Source: Triops longicaudatus (lineage: Eukaryota > Arthropoda > Branchiopoda > Notostraca > Triopsidae). From it: DNA of 64,000 bases. The notes under the pieces are model-generated. The model was not told where the DNA came from, searched no databases, and saw nothing but the letters and a program-made list of their open reading frames with translations. The stretch covers positions 21,486 to 85,485 of the forward strand of contig JAGQDJ010000206.1 of the NCBI GenBank assembly GCA_022885665.1, in the 5' to 3' direction. The position numbers were made by a program, and so were the translations under genes. Shown here piece after piece: positions 49,630 through 62,800 of the stretch (positions within the stretch are counted from its first letter, which is position 1; each line of letters opens with the position of its first letter).

Positions 49630-52600
49630 TTTTGGCGAATTTTGTTGTATTTTTTAAACTTCTCGCTGTATTTTGAAGCATAAAAGAGCGTGAGGAGTTT
49701 TGTAAATATAAGCTTAAGCTGTTACCATAGCTCCCAAGAATGAATCGATTAGTGCTATCGTATCAACCTGTTTCTGGCGCTGCCATCTTGCTCCAATAGA
49801 GCGAGGCCATGTTGGTTTTTGAACAAATTTAATCTAATACCAAGCTTTCCCTTAGGCGAGACGACAGAGTATACAGCAACGAGGTGTATAGCGGCAGCAC
49901 TGAGCCTCTTCCTGGTGGAACTTTTGTGTTCACCTTTGAAACCTCATACGAGCCCAGAGAGGGTGGGTGAAAATAGCTTGACCGACGCCTTTGTCCGTGA
50001 AACGCATACTGAACTGTCCGTGCCCCGTCTGAGCCAGTTTGAGCTCATTTTCACAGCCAATCAAAGCATGAGTTCCACTTCCGATCCTGGGGGTTCTACT
50101 TGTAAATCGTCCTTTCCAGTCTATTTTTCCAACACAGCCTTTTAACTAGGGACGCTCTCTCTATACCTCAGGGTTGCCAGATTTTTTCGGCCAAGCAAAC
50201 CAAATTGGCCAGAAAATTGGCCATTGACCAGAAAAAAACAGAGTTTCTTTTTCCCTAGTAAATTCGATAAATTTAATAAGTGTTTTTTACAGAAAACTAT
50301 TGTTTAACTATACGTATACATTCTTATTAAGACGATTTCCCCACCTGAGCTATTTCTATTGATATGTAGTCTGAAAACTCTAAGCTAGAGCAGAATGAGC
50401 AAATCGGCAGCTTCAAGTACGAAGTGTTTTGTAGTCTATTTTATTTCATGTTATCGTAAGCAAAAAGTGGCTCGCCAAATAAGTCACAAAATAAGGCTCG
50501 CCATTTTTCTCGTTAGAGGAGGGTAGAGACAAAAGTAACGTTATGTGAAAGTAAGAAAAGCCATAACTTTTGAACACGAGGTTTACTGTGGCTGCAAAAA
50601 TCAGTCATGTCACATACCGTTAAGTAGCATGATACAAAGTTGTATGTGGAACATTGAGCATTAATCGAGAGGTTCAATAATATCTCCTTTTCCTCGCTTT
50701 TTTAAAAATTAGAAATGGGTAATATTTTTTCGCCCGTAACGTTCACTATAAATGACCAAATATTTCTCCAAAATATTTTTTGAGCTCACTGAATGCTACT
50801 GAATAAGACGTGAAAATCTCAGACACCGTAGTCCCTTCGTTATTCTTCAGGGGGATCTAGAAATCCCAAGACATCCGTGGAAACGGTTGTAACGGCCGCT
50901 TTCTTGTCCACAGGAAATGAGACGTGGAAAAGGCAACACTGCATGCTGTAGCTTGATTGGGGGTTCAGAATTGTCGGCCACGAGGAAACCCATTGCAGAC
51001 AGAAAGGCAACGGTTATCTTAACGTAAGTAAGTGGAGCAGCTGCAAATGATTTCGAAGAAAACAACCAAAGTCTGCAGAAACAACACAAACTATTATCTT
51101 TACTATGTCGTCAAGGCAACCGTGTGGTGTTTAAAAATGAAGCCTCCACAACACGTCACGTTTGTCTGTTTTACAGCGTTTCTTATAGTATACTATTTCT
51201 TGACGGAAAGCTAAAATCTTTCAACATTGTTGCTGACTGTAACTGCAAACTTTCGTTACGGTTCGTTTAGTGTATCATAAGAAATTTGATTGGTAAAGTT
51301 TCTTTTTGGAAAACGCACGTTAAACACGATGTTACTTTTGTTTCCACGGGTCACACGATTGTAAACAACGAGGGCCTCCTACTTTGACGGCTAGGTTTTG
51401 CTTATTTTACGTTTTTAAGAAGTATACCATAGAGCATAAGTACTCCTACATCTATTGGTTATACATTCACATGATAGTCAAGTTCGTGCTACGAGAAAAA
51501 AGTGACAAAGCGCGAAATGTTACTATTGTCCCTACCCTCCTCTATGTAATTTGGGATTACAGTTAACATCGAATTAAGCGAAAAGTAGAACCGTTGCCAG
51601 TTAAGACGGCCGTTACTCGCCACTATAGTTGCTCATTATCAATTGACGTTCAGGCTAATTAAGATTATTAGAATAGTCTCCTTTATCTCCTTTGTCAGGT
51701 ACGGAAATGTAGTGCACAACGAATAACCGAAAACAATAGATCCGGTAAGCCCTACAAATGGCAAGTACACTTTTTAGCCAAGGTCTTAAAATTACTACGT
51801 GCTAAATTTGCAGACTTATTTCGATAAAAAAACATTAATTTCCTTACATTTTTACAATGAAAATCGTGCTGTAATTGTAATTCATGCCGTTTCTAACATG
51901 TTTCCTTTTAACAAATTTGCGGATAACATGCGTGATAACAAATTAAGCCTTGTAAGGATATTAGGGAGTTTACTGTATTTGTGCTGTAAATGTGACGGCT
52001 CTAAAATAATTGTTTCTAGCTCTAGCACGATATCAAGTTTCCGTTATGCAACTGCTTTTAGAAGGTTTATAATGCGACAGACAAGTTATATAAATTCAGT
52101 TGCAATTGTTTACTTTCCCATGTTCACAAATGTATCACCTGAACCTATTCTAACTACACGTCGGAATATTCTTACACGCCGCAATTTTCAATCCGATATG
52201 TCGCGCTTAACCGGCTTCCAGCCAATGCAATACGAATCCTTTCTTCCACCTCTGTTTCGTTTACAAATGCAGCAAATAACAGAGCATTTAGGTGTAGTTA
52301 GGCTAGGTTCAGTCAAGTTAGTTCGGGAGAAATAAAACTAAAACTGAGAGGGGCGGCTAGATATGATGGAGATATTATTAAACATTTGTATAACTGGATA
52401 GGTCTACTGGTTGAAACCGAGTAATGTTCAAAGGAGTAGTTTCGAAGGGGTCACTTTTCCTGAGCGGCATTACTCCCATTCATTTGCTAAAATCTGTCCG
52501 AACCGGACGAGTGGAAGAGAGCTCGGACTAAAGTTAGCAGAAAGGCGGAATAAAGCCATGACGGAAAAGTGTCCCGTTCTAATGCACTAGTTCAAAGACG

Positions 52601-53183
52601 TATTAATTTGAACTATTTTACGCTATTTCTCCGTATTAATTGATTTGGGAAATGTTTACTGAAACAAACCAATAAACCAACCCAAATTTCTCTAAACCAA
52701 GGCCCTCAAAATCAAACCATTTTTCTTATTGTTGGTTTGGTAAAAAATCTTCAGGCAACCATGGTATATCTCTGTGGTATACAGAGACGACAAAAGACCT
52801 TTCCTTTATGGACCAAATGTCCCGGGCTCTTTTGCTTCCAAGCTCGTCCCTCTTCGCAGAATGCCCTGTCTCCCTGTCAGGGAGGCACTGCGAGAACGAG
52901 GCCGAATGTATCCACCCACGGTCCCCTTTCAGCCAATCCACCGAGAGTCTATTTTAAGACCCAATCAACCAATGATTCTGCGTTCTAAGAACTTCCTTTT
53001 CCATATATTTCTCTTGGACATGCCTAAATGACGGTAAGTCATCTCTGTACTAAACTCCAATGGGTAGGAGTAATAGGAGGAGTCGTCTATTGCCCCGAAG
53101 ACATGTGAACGTCTCAGTCTAGGAGAGCAGAAAGTTTAGTTTGCTATCTACCCGTAGGCTGCGTGTGATACAATAACAAGTGC
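49630..53183. other. Intergenic between FARS2 and QTRT1
   Basis: The two genes diverge, so both promoters should lie at the ends of this 3.5 kb. An AGGGTTGCCAGATTTTTTCG word near 50171 resembles common arthropod repeat ends, but no partner was found. One 178-codon open frame lies at 51799-52335 (listed separately). CCAATCA words near 52934 and 52966 may belong to the QTRT1 promoter. Confidence 0.45.
51799..52335 (+). CDS. Hypothetical open frame, 178 codons
   Basis: The ORF is long for this AT-rich region. The predicted product begins MLNLQTYFDKKTLISLHFYN if TTG- or ATG-initiated and is serine- and phenylalanine-rich, without recognisable domain, signal peptide or repeats. No intron signals or neighbours support it. 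It may be a chance frame or part of an unrecognised repeat. Confidence 0.15.
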   Translation: MLNLQTYFDKKTLISLHFYNENRAVIVIHAVSNMFPFNKFADNMRDNKLSLVRILGSLLYLCCKCDGSKIIVSSSSTISSFRYATAFRRFIMRQTSYINSVAIVYFPMFTNVSPEPILTTRRNILTRRNFQSDMSRLTGFQPMQYESFLPPLFRLQMQQITEHLGVVRLGSVKLVREK

Positions 53184-56100
53184 ATGGCCACGTGCGTGAG
53201 GAAAATAAACCGTTTAAAAATGGTTACAGAAAGTAGTACTAAGAAAGCTTTGCAGTTTGATATCGTAGCAAAATGCCCAGTATCCAAGGCTCGAGCGAGT
53301 TTGATGGTTTTACCCCATTCTTCTGTTGAAACACCCGTTTTTATGCCAGTTGGAACACAGGTATATTTAAAACAAAATACGAAAAAAATATATTTGACTT
53401 TTATTTTTGTTTAGGGCACGATGAAAGGTGTACTACCAGAACAGATGGAAGAGTTAGATTGCAGAATAATGCTGGGTAACACATATCACCTTGGAATGCG
53501 TCCAGTATGTAATTCTGTCCCTTTTTTAAATTTTCATATTTTATGTTTTCACTTTCAAATTTTATTAATTAGTTTTTATATTCTCATAAGAATAACGTTA
53601 TAAAGAAAAAAATAAAATGAAATGCACGTGCTTTTATAACAGACAGTTCGTAACAATGAGGTTACTGTCATTACGTAAATTCTTAAATTTTTATTGTTGA
53701 TTGCCTTTCAGGGTCCTGAGCTTTTAGACAGTTTCAATGGTCTTCACAACTTCATGAAATGGCCCCGTTCGCTGTTAACCGACTCGGGTGGTTTCCAAAT
53801 GGTCTCTTTGTTGGAATTGGCAGAAATTACCGAAGAAGGCGTCAAATTTAAGTCGCCGTACGACGGCAAAGAATGTATGCTAACGCCCGAGCGGTCGATC
53901 GAAATCCAGAACAGCATCGGGGCCGATATTATCATGCAGTTGGATGACGTCGTGAGTTCAACCATTTCGGGACCTCGTGTGGAAGAAGCCATGCATAGGT
54001 AATTTATTACTTATTTTTTTTTTTTTACATTTTTTTCTAGTTCATCTTACGGCAAAATGTGAGAATACACGCAAAAAGTTTCGTAGTAAATGACTAATTG
54101 CTCAATACATTCAGTGTTCATCCCAAGTAGCTCACTTATTAAAAACATATGTACGTTAGACATTTGTTTTTAGACGTAATTTTTGAGGATTTTAAGACAA
54201 GAAGCGAACGTTTATTAAGCCAAGGAAAAGTACGTACTGAAAACGTCTAATAGACGTCCATAAGATGTAAAGGATGAAAAAAGTCTATTACAAGTGTCTA
54301 TTGTTTCGCTATAGCCCATCATAATACATAAAATAAATTTCTAATATATGTTGTTTATACGTATATACAAGAAATCAAATTAATAAAAAAATAATGTATT
54401 AAAAATTGGTAGTAAAGTAAAAAATGTTCACGTATTTTTGACGTACTGAAGACAGATTTGAGACGTACCTGAATCAACGTATGCAGTAGAGCGTTTGTTA
54501 GACGTATAATAAGCGTAATCCATAAACTATCACGTTTATATTTAACGAATATAATATGTTTCGAAAACAAAAGTGCCTTTGGGGCACAAGTCTAAATTTT
54601 TCTGTCTTAAGACTGTTGTTAGCTTAAAGTGAATTCAACTAACAAAAGCAAGCGTGTATCAGTGGCACAATCAGTTTCGGCACTCAAGAATCCTTCTTGG
54701 CACGACATTCTTCCTTATCCCTTATTCATACTTAAGTTCGTGTAGTTCAAGGTTATATAGTCTTCAGTTGATTCTCTATACTTATTGAATCTTTTTAAAT
54801 AGTACTCATTGTAAATACTTAATCTTAGAGCTTCTTGAGCTCTAGTGTGTTTTAAATTCGCTGCCTAGAAATTTTAAGCTCTAATGGTTAAGTTTACATT
54901 ATTTGTGATAGGCAGTAAAACACATTTTATTTAAAATTCTTTATAATTTTTTTTTTTTTTTTTTTTTTTTTTTTGTCTTTTCTTGAATTTTCTACGTTTA
55001 GAACGACGAGATGGTTGGACCGTTGTTTGAAGGCCCACAGATACCCAGAACGTCAGAATCTATTTCCGATCGTCCAAGGCGGCTTGGATCCTGATCTTCG
55101 GCGTCAGAGTGTGGAACAATTAACGCAGCGTGAGGTTCCGGGCTTTGCTATTGGGGGCTTAAGGTTTGCTTTACGTTAAAACCCTTCTTATTAACACATT
55201 TTAATAATTAACATGGTTGAATAACAGTGGTGGTGAAGGGAAAGACCAGTTTTGGCGCATGGTGCATTTGTCGACCGATTTATTGCCGCAGGACAAGCCG
55301 CGGTACGTGATGGGTGTGGGTTTCGCGGTGGATTTGGTGGTTTGTGCTGCGTTGGGGGCAGATATGTTCGATTGTGTTTTTCCAAGCCGTACTGCCGTAA
55401 GTACAGTGTGAAAAGATAAAAGTTGAATTAATATTACTATTTCTTCAATTTTTTAAATACTCTGTATTATATGTAAATTGTGTCCATTGTATAGAGATTT
55501 GGATCAGCGTTAGTGGATCACGGGCAACTGAATCTTAAACAGAAGGCCTATGCAACGGATTTTCAGCCTATTGACGCCAATTGCGAGTGTTCAACGTGTA
55601 AAACGTACACGCGCGCGTATTTGCATAGCATTGTCACTTTGGAACCCGTGGCCTGCAATTTAATTACGGTCCATAATATCACTTACCAAGTAATTACATG
55701 GTTTAAATACCGACTATATCGATATGTACGTTTATAGCTCTATATACATATATAAGTATATATATTTACGTAAATTCAGAACTATTTTTTTACTTAAAAA
55801 GGCGCAGTAGCAAGTCAGTAGCTAGGTTTTTCGCATATAGACCAATCAGCGCAAGCCTTTCAAATGCCGTTGCCTGAACAACCAGTGGCAACCGTGTAAA
55901 TCCGAGGATTTGAAAAAATCCCTTGACTAATTGTTACCGTAGCAACAAACTTTGAATGTCGAAGTATTTAAAAGCTCCGTTTATGACGCTGTTAAATAAT
56001 TATTTTAGACTTCTAGTTCGTAATTTTCATCAGGTATAATTGATATTATTTGTATGTAATTATTTTTTCATCTTTTATATCTTGTATTAATCTAGAATTG

Positions 56101-56660
56101 TATTGTTGACAAACCGAAGGATCTGCCATGCTGTACGGCTGTAGAGACGTCATGTTCGCGCCATTTTTAGGCAAAACAACTAAAGGCTAGATTTCGGGAA
56201 AAAAATTTGTTAAATTAGATTTGTTAAGGTAACTTACAGGGTGTGACGAATATTCTTTAGCATATTTTGAAATTTTCATAATTTATGACGAGGTTTCACA
56301 GAATTGGACGTCGCCATATTTGAATAACGGCATTTTCGCGCCATTTTAGGCTAACAGGGGCTAGAATCTAAAATGACGTTATTGAGACCTAGTATGGTGG
56401 TATAACAATGTTGGGTTATGTAATTTAACCGAGAAATAAGGCGTCGAAGACATTCCTTGTCTATTTTCGCATGTTTGCACCGCTTTAAGCGTTTTCTCTT
56501 CTTTTTGCAGTTGCGGTTGATGAGAAACGTTCGGCAAAGTATTATAGACGGCCGGTTTCCCGACTTCGTCAATGAGTTTATGTTGAAAATGTTCCCAAAA
56601 CGTGATTATCCTTCTTGGGCCGTCGATGCGTTACAAGCAGTCAACATTCAACTACAGTAA
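53184..56660 (+). CDS. QTRT1: Queuine tRNA-ribosyltransferase catalytic subunit
   Basis: QTRT1 with QTRT2 exchanges guanine-34 for queuine in tRNAs with GUN anticodons. Exons: 53184-53360, 53415-53504, 53712-53998, 55002-55163, 55228-55396, 55495-55689, 56511-56660; 409 aa from 53184, or 397 aa from a second in-frame ATG at 53220 with a better AAAATGG context. Human QTRT1 is 403 aa. Family motifs: TPVFMPVGTQGTMKG, LGNTYHLGMRP, LTDSGGFQMVSL, GADIIMQLDDV, FPIVQGGLDPDLR, FAIGGLSGGEGKDQFW and the zinc site CECSTCKTYTRAYLHSI with its distal histidine in ITVHNI. The C-terminus ends WAVDALQAVNIQLQ. A polyadenylation signal follows at 56695. A 28-base T tract precedes the fourth exon. Confidence 0.96.
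56095..56365. repeat. Two-copy repeat in QTRT1 intron 6
   Basis: A block around TTCGCGCCATTTTTAGGC-n-GGCTAGA(A)TCT occurs near 56156 and, with small changes, near 56333, about 175 bp apart. Non-coding. Confidence 0.5.
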
Positions 56661-56694
56661 TTTTGGAAAAGTGCACCTACTTCGTCTGCAAGAA

Positions 56695-56700
56695 AATAAA
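56695..56700 (+). terminator. QTRT1 polyadenylation signal
   Basis: AATAAA lies 35 nt after the QTRT1 stop codon, a short but normal 3' UTR distance. Confidence 0.6.
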
Positions 56701-57357
56701 CATTCAGGAAACTTTGTATCCCATGTATTTACTACAAATACAGATATAAAAATTTACGCATGTACTCGTGCTTTGGTTGAAAGAATCACCATTCTTTTTA
56801 GTACAGTTTATAAGTACACAAGCATAGAATATGAGTTCAACTCCACCGGATCCAAACAGAATCATCTATTGCACCTGACTACATTGTTGAGCTTTTCCCG
56901 CCTACATTTTCCTTTTTATGAGTAAAGTCCATTAAAAAGTGGGACAGATGCCACGCGTTAAGGCTTGTCATTTTCCCACGTATTAAAAAGCACATTTAAT
57001 TGGTTGCGTATACGTTTAGTAGCTAATGTAATGTACGTACAACCAATTAAATAAAACTGTACATTTCTAAACACACGTTAGAAATGTATACGTGTTAAGA
57101 TTTTGTATGGAGTATCCAGTTTTACACATTTAGCAATGCATATAGCCAAATGTGTATACATTACAATGTGTAAACACATCTAGTATCTAAATGAGTTCAT
57201 TTGTGTTAATGTGTTCGTGTCTTCAACTGTGTATAATTTTCTAAATGTATATACATGTGCATACATTTAGAAATACATTAAGTATCTGTGTTCATTTATG
57301 TTTGTGAATGTGCTCATGTGTTGAAACGGGGACACGCGTTTGTAAATGGATATACAT
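56701..57357. other. AT-rich intergenic with word repeats
   Basis: Between QTRT1 and the convergent CIA30 gene. From about 57050 to 57360, words such as TATACATTTAG, ACATTTAGAAATA and GTGTTCATTTxTGTT recur in both orientations. No gene seen. Confidence 0.5.
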
Positions 57358-58081
57358 TTAGTTGGAAACTTTGATCCAGTCGATTTCAAGCGTACTGGGC
57401 CCGGATTGCTTGACGGGCGAGTAAACTCCGCCAAACAACTGAATTCCGAGGCTGGTGACGTCCATAAGGTCCAAGGCACCGACTTCCGTTTCATTCAAAG
57501 GTTTGCCACGGAAATACGGCTTGAAATCGGTCAACGGGAGGGTGATGATCGTAAAATCCTGAGAGACAGGAACACAGAACGTTTGCTCGTAAGCCGGGAA
57601 AGCGTCACCCACTTGTTGATGGTGACGTAGAACGATCTTAAAGTTGCGATTAGAGCCTTGGGCACGTAACTGCAACTGCAGATTGCGGTAATCTTGCAAA
57701 TTGATCTGTGTAGGGACATTGACGCCCGCGAAACCGGCGCCGTTTGGTTGCGGATTGAGTAACGCGAAAAAAATGGCGCGTTGGAATTGTTTCGTTTTCT
57801 GGAGAACAAAAGTGGCTTTGGACATGCCTTGCACTCGAACAGTATCGGAAGACTCGATCCAATCATTTAAGTGGTCCAGTTGCGAAAAGTCGAACAGCAT
57901 ACGCTCACGTGAACATCTGGAATGAATGACAGCAAATTAACGTTACATAACATGGTGTAAAAAATTTTTTTTTTCAGAAAACATGGGAAGAAACGTGAAT
58001 TAGAATGTATATTTACTTGACTAAAGGAATGGAAGCCCAAACTGCTGAGGAAACTAGAAGAACGCGCCGTAAAAACGTCAT
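57358..58081 (-). CDS. Small CIA30-domain protein (NDUFAF1-like)
   Basis: Exons 58017-58081 and 57358-57916 give 207 aa. Residues about 25-205 form one CIA30 domain: MLFDFSQLDHLNDWIESSDT at the start, a central FAGVNVPTQINLQDYRNLQL, a FRGKPLNETEVGALDLMDVT segment, SLGIQLFG, and an end in LEIDWIKVSN. CIA30 in NDUFAF1 helps assemble mitochondrial complex I, but human NDUFAF1 is about 327 aa with a long presequence. Here the N-terminus MTFLRRVLLVSSAVWASIPL is hydrophobic with two arginines and could be a signal peptide or a very short presequence. Compartment and exact orthology are therefore open. Confidence 0.8.
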
Positions 58082-59894
58082 TTTTAATTAATTTCAAAGT
58101 AGTGTTTACGTCCAATGCGTCTGCACGTCTGGTCAACAGTTGGCAATGGTATAGCGATAAAAACGAGTGTAACTATAAGGGAGTCCAAAGCTCGACTGTA
58201 CTTGTTTTAAATGATACACGATTCACAGTGACTAGGACATTTTCCTCCCACTGAATTGCCAATTCCTGTCCGAGGACGGAGGAGAAGGAACGGTAAGGAG
58301 CAGTGTTGGCAGAGGCAAGAGTTTTGGATACAATGTTGGCTTGTCCCGTGGGGAGGCGTGGCTCCGCATGCCACTGTTTTACCTAAAAGCGCGCGCTTTC
58401 GAGACAGGTAATTGTTCCGATGTATTTTAAAGAGTTTTAATTTATACTGTTTAAGAAAATTTTAGTTTGAGTTGTTTTTTATTATAAATTGATACATAAA
58501 AAAGATAAAATACTTAAAATCACAACTTTTATGTTCAGCATTTTGTAGAGATCAGCAGTGGCGTCGTGCACTTCAAAAATTTGTGGGGGCCCGATTTTGC
58601 ATTTCTTGTAAAAAGGTGTTACTTTTTTTCAGGTTTACAAATTTTGAAAAAGGGTGATACCTTTTTTTTCAGGAAGGCAAAAATTTTGGGGGGGCCCGGG
58701 CCCCCCCTGCCCCTTGTGGCACGACGCCACTGGAGATCAGTTAAAACCAGGGTTGTGCGGACTTGCACTTGTCCCGGACTTAAAGTCCGTATGAAGCCTA
58801 TTTATTGACGAATCTCAAAATTGATCCATTCCGCTAAAAGCTTAACCATCGGCTTCGTATAGAGTCGGTGCGATGTGTTCTAATCGAGCAGTTAACACAA
58901 GTTTTGTGTTGCGTGAAGTCATCCGGTTACATGCATTTTACCCTCGAAAAAGGCTACTGTTCTTAAAGGAATTGTGAACCTGCTCAAATCATTTGGCCGG
59001 AACCAGATTTGGTTTGGACTCGAGTGAGAGGACGCATACGGGCTTTGAACTTGGAACTGGACTTGTTCATAGCGCAAAAGTTTTATTCCCAATAAGTAAT
59101 GTTCCCTCCCATTCTAGTCGTTAGAAAAGTTTATTGTTTGTAAGGACTTAGTGTACTAATAAATAAATGACCCGATAAATAAGACAATTACAAGTAATTT
59201 AAAATTGAAACAATCGGAAGCATCTTTAAATAAATTCAGAGAAGAAAAAGAAAACGAGAAAGTGAGTTTTCTATATTTTCGTTTAATTTTTCTATTTTTT
59301 TTTTACTTATTTACTTTTCGGAAATCGAGAGTCGTGAAATTGGATATCAAGAAATGGGAAGGAATCGAAAATTACTGTTTCGCCTGAAAGTTAACCGAAC
59401 TTGCTCTATGCAAATCCAGGAAAAGGCATAGGTCAGTAAAAGGGAAGCGTAATTTTAACTGTGGTTTGAGTCACTGATTAGACAAAAGTCTTTTCCTTTT
59501 AGAACCGCAAGTACATCCGTTAAAATCAGGAAAAGTGACACGTTCGATAAACTTGGCATTTTTGGTTGAGGAACAATACGTAATAACAGACAATATAGTA
59601 GTGTGATTCCTGATGAAAAGGACGAACAGTTTTGCTTCTTTGACGTGTCAATACAATTCTTCCTTAAGTAGTACTAATCCGGTGAAAAGATGACCTTAAG
59701 ATGTCTAGATTGTTCTAGACATTTATAAAACGCTTAAAATACATTTCAAAGATGTTTGAAGAAGAGTTTACTACTAAGGTTATATAATTTGTTTTAAAAC
59801 GTTTTGAAGAATCATGAATTAAATTGGACGTACAGAGAAAAGACTGTTGCATGTGTGTGTATCTCAATATTTAGTGAAAGAAGAATTTTGAATA
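58082..59894. other. Intergenic with hAT MITE
   Basis: Divergent promoters of the CIA30 and receptor phosphatase genes should lie at the ends. Apart from the MITE at 58556-58732, no feature is recognised; open frames are short. Confidence 0.5.
58556..58732. mobile_element. hAT MITE, 177 bp
   Basis: Perfect 14 bp inverted ends, CAGTGGCGTCGTGC and GCACGACGCCACTG, are flanked by an exact 8 bp target duplication, GAGATCAG (58548-58555 and 58733-58740). The interior has GGGGGGCCCGGGCCCCCCC-type self-complementary sequence and no coding capacity. Different from the MITE at 4438, so at least two hAT MITE families are present. Confidence 0.93.
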
Positions 59895-62800
59895 ATGAAA
59901 TTTAGTGCTAAGAATACGTTAGTGCGCTTTATAAACGTAGTATGTTTTATGGGGCAGTTTCTTTACGGCTCGACACAAAATTGCGAAAGTAAGTCCAAGA
60001 ATATATTTAAAGTAATAGAAGTAGATTTATATGTATGTCTTTCTCAGACGAAGAAAAAAGTTTAAATTTTCGAGTATCTAAAGCGCAATTAGGCGAAGTC
60101 ACGTTCGACTGGCGACATCCGAGCTGTATCGAAAACAACTACGAAATAGACTACTACAAAATTGCAATAATTGGACCTGATGGAAAAGGCTACCAGTAAA
60201 AATAAAATATTCTGTTTATTTAATGTTATATAAACGCCGATTAGGTCAAATGTGGGAAAGGTTACTGGGTACACAGTTGAAAGCGAGAATCAACGTGAAA
60301 CAGGTTCGCAACTTAAAAACATGCCAATCACTCCGTGTTTTCAGTATAAAGCCACGTTGTGTGGAATTGATAGTCGTTGGTTAGTTGGTAGCACAAAAAT
60401 AGTGGAAGAATCATTATTCTTCGTTGTACCGCTAGGTAAGCAAACCAGTAAATTTATTTATTCACCGAAAGCTAATTTCTTGTAAAGTTCCAGGAGATAT
60501 TAAACAGAGAGTATGGGCAAGTACTGGACCAGGCTGGGTTGGTCTGTTTTGGAATATGGGGAAAGCATGTTACGAACCAAATTATGCTGGTTATCGCCTT
60601 CACTCGTTTAAAATGGAAATCTCCGGAGGACGACAACAGGAAGACCAAAGTTTCGAGCTTTCAATGGAAAAAGATGGACGTTGGATTTCGCCAGAGACCA
60701 CATGTGTCTTCAATCTTACCAACGAAAATAAGGATTGCGCGAAAGTCTGGTGCTGGCAACCATGCACAGATTACTCTTTAGATGTTTTTGGGATCACACT
60801 GGACCAAAATGGCGTCTTAAGCACCACGAACATTCGATTAGGATTTGGAATCACTACCACAATAGGTAAAAGTTTCGCATAACTCATTTTCAAGCTAGTT
60901 ACAATAACAAGGAAAATCACTTTTGAAGAAAAACTGGAGAAAGATGCCGCACCACAAGACTTGGGGCTTGTAGACAGAGGCGCTGACTGGTTATTTCTGC
61001 GTTGTTATATCCAGACGAAATGGACTTAAAACATTACGTCTTACCTGCTTTCTGTGATTTTCTTTAAAAATCTGTCAGTTAATTGTTTCGAAAGAGGCAT
61101 TCACCAGAATTTCAGATATGATTGCTTCTCCACTGCCGCCGCTAGCGGTGGGAACATGAATCCTTACTCGAAATGTTCCTTATTAATTTAACTGACCGTG
61201 TGGTTGGCTTTAAACGTCTAGAAATATTTTTCGTGCATCAGACCTATAACTAGATCTGTTGTCGTCTGCTTGTCGTTAAAAGTGTTATTTTTTCGCAGCC
61301 CCGGGTGAAAACTACAGCATTATAAGCGACTCAGCAGGGTCATCATGGGCATCACTGAGCCTAAAGCTGCCTCCACAGTGCCTTCGATTTATTGAAAATT
61401 TCAACCTCAAATTGTACGCTGAAGATACACGAAACGGCAATATAACTGCGCGTGTTAGCAACGAATGCTTCCAAGTTAACAAGGAAAAAGGCACGATACA
61501 CTTCAACGTAACTCAGTCGTCCTGTTTTCCAAATTTCAGCAACATTAAAACTTGCACTGGACGCTACGAAGTTGAAATCCTTCCTGAAGTGCCTGCGCGG
61601 CTGATGGGCACACCGCCAAAGGCTCTACAAACGTCGTTTCAACTCATTTACCGTAATCTTTATCCATAACTAGGGAACTAAATAATGATTCACATTTTTG
61701 ATTCAGCTGATCTAACAAGCATTGCAAATGTGACGATAAGAGAACGACGAGAATCTTGGATATACCTCGACTGGACTTCTCCTTTATGTACTCAAAACTT
61801 AGGACCAGGCTCTCCCCATCTTATATCAATATTTAACGCTACATCTACATATCCACATTGTTCTTTCCGAAGCATGGCAACACTAACGTACACGAATGCG
61901 ACTTCGAAAACGTGGTGTATCTATACGGGAAGATATTTGAATCTTGAGTCCTGTACCGAGTACTACTTCGAAGTCAAGGATGATATTACGCCACAAGATT
62001 TAAAGGCTAAAGCTAAACCGACTCGATCGAACGTAGTCCGTACCCTACCGAATCCGAGCCAAACCGACGTCGAAAATCTCACCGTTTCACAAGTTGGAAA
62101 CACGCGCGCCAATTTCAGTTGGCAACCGCCCATTTGCGCGCATTTCACCACACGCTACCAGCTTGAGCTTCAGGATTTCTCCCAAGGTGGTGCTGCAGGT
62201 AGTGTCTACTACCATTCCAAAAACATGTCTTGACGCAAGCAATCAGCTCGAATGGCCACCTAACGACTGACTGTGGTATCCACATCAACCAAGGACAAAA
62301 CCCCAATGCCTTGGAGCCTTGCACAGACTATAAGCTCATAGTCTGGCCGCGTATAGAAAAAGACAAAGGACGTCTTGATGGTGCTCAACGCGAGACTACT
62401 TTCACTACAGTGTCCGCAAGTATCTTAAACTACGGTTTTCATATGTATTCCAGAAGCATAAACACGAGTTTGAATACCAGGTCCGGGCAAAGTCAGCTAT
62501 CTCAATCTTACGGCGAAGACCGAAACTACTCTATCGATCGCGTGGGGAAGAGTTACACAAAACGCGCGTTGCTTACAAAGCTACAAAGTTAGTGTAAAAG
62601 ACAAGGCTGGAAAAGAATTTAATAACTCGTTGAACGTTAACCGTAAATCTTATACTTTCGCCAACTTAAAACTTTGTTCTACGTACCAAGTTACGGTAAG
62701 AAGCGTTGGAAAGTCAGGGGACGAGGTACTCGCAGAAATCCAGGAATTTTCTACCCTTGAGTCGCGTAATATTGCTTTAAAGAATTTTATTTTCATTGTG

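Noticed and set aside
50165..50520. AGGGTTGCCAGATTTTTTCG as a hAT MITE end
   Set aside because: No inverted partner or target duplication found downstream.
52726..53031. Overlapping frames upstream of QTRT1 on both strands
   Set aside because: No family motif, no consistent splice structure; more likely promoter and leader sequence.
54100..54600. Recurring TAGACGT-type words in QTRT1 intron 3
   Set aside because: Too short and irregular to define a repeat unit or element ends.
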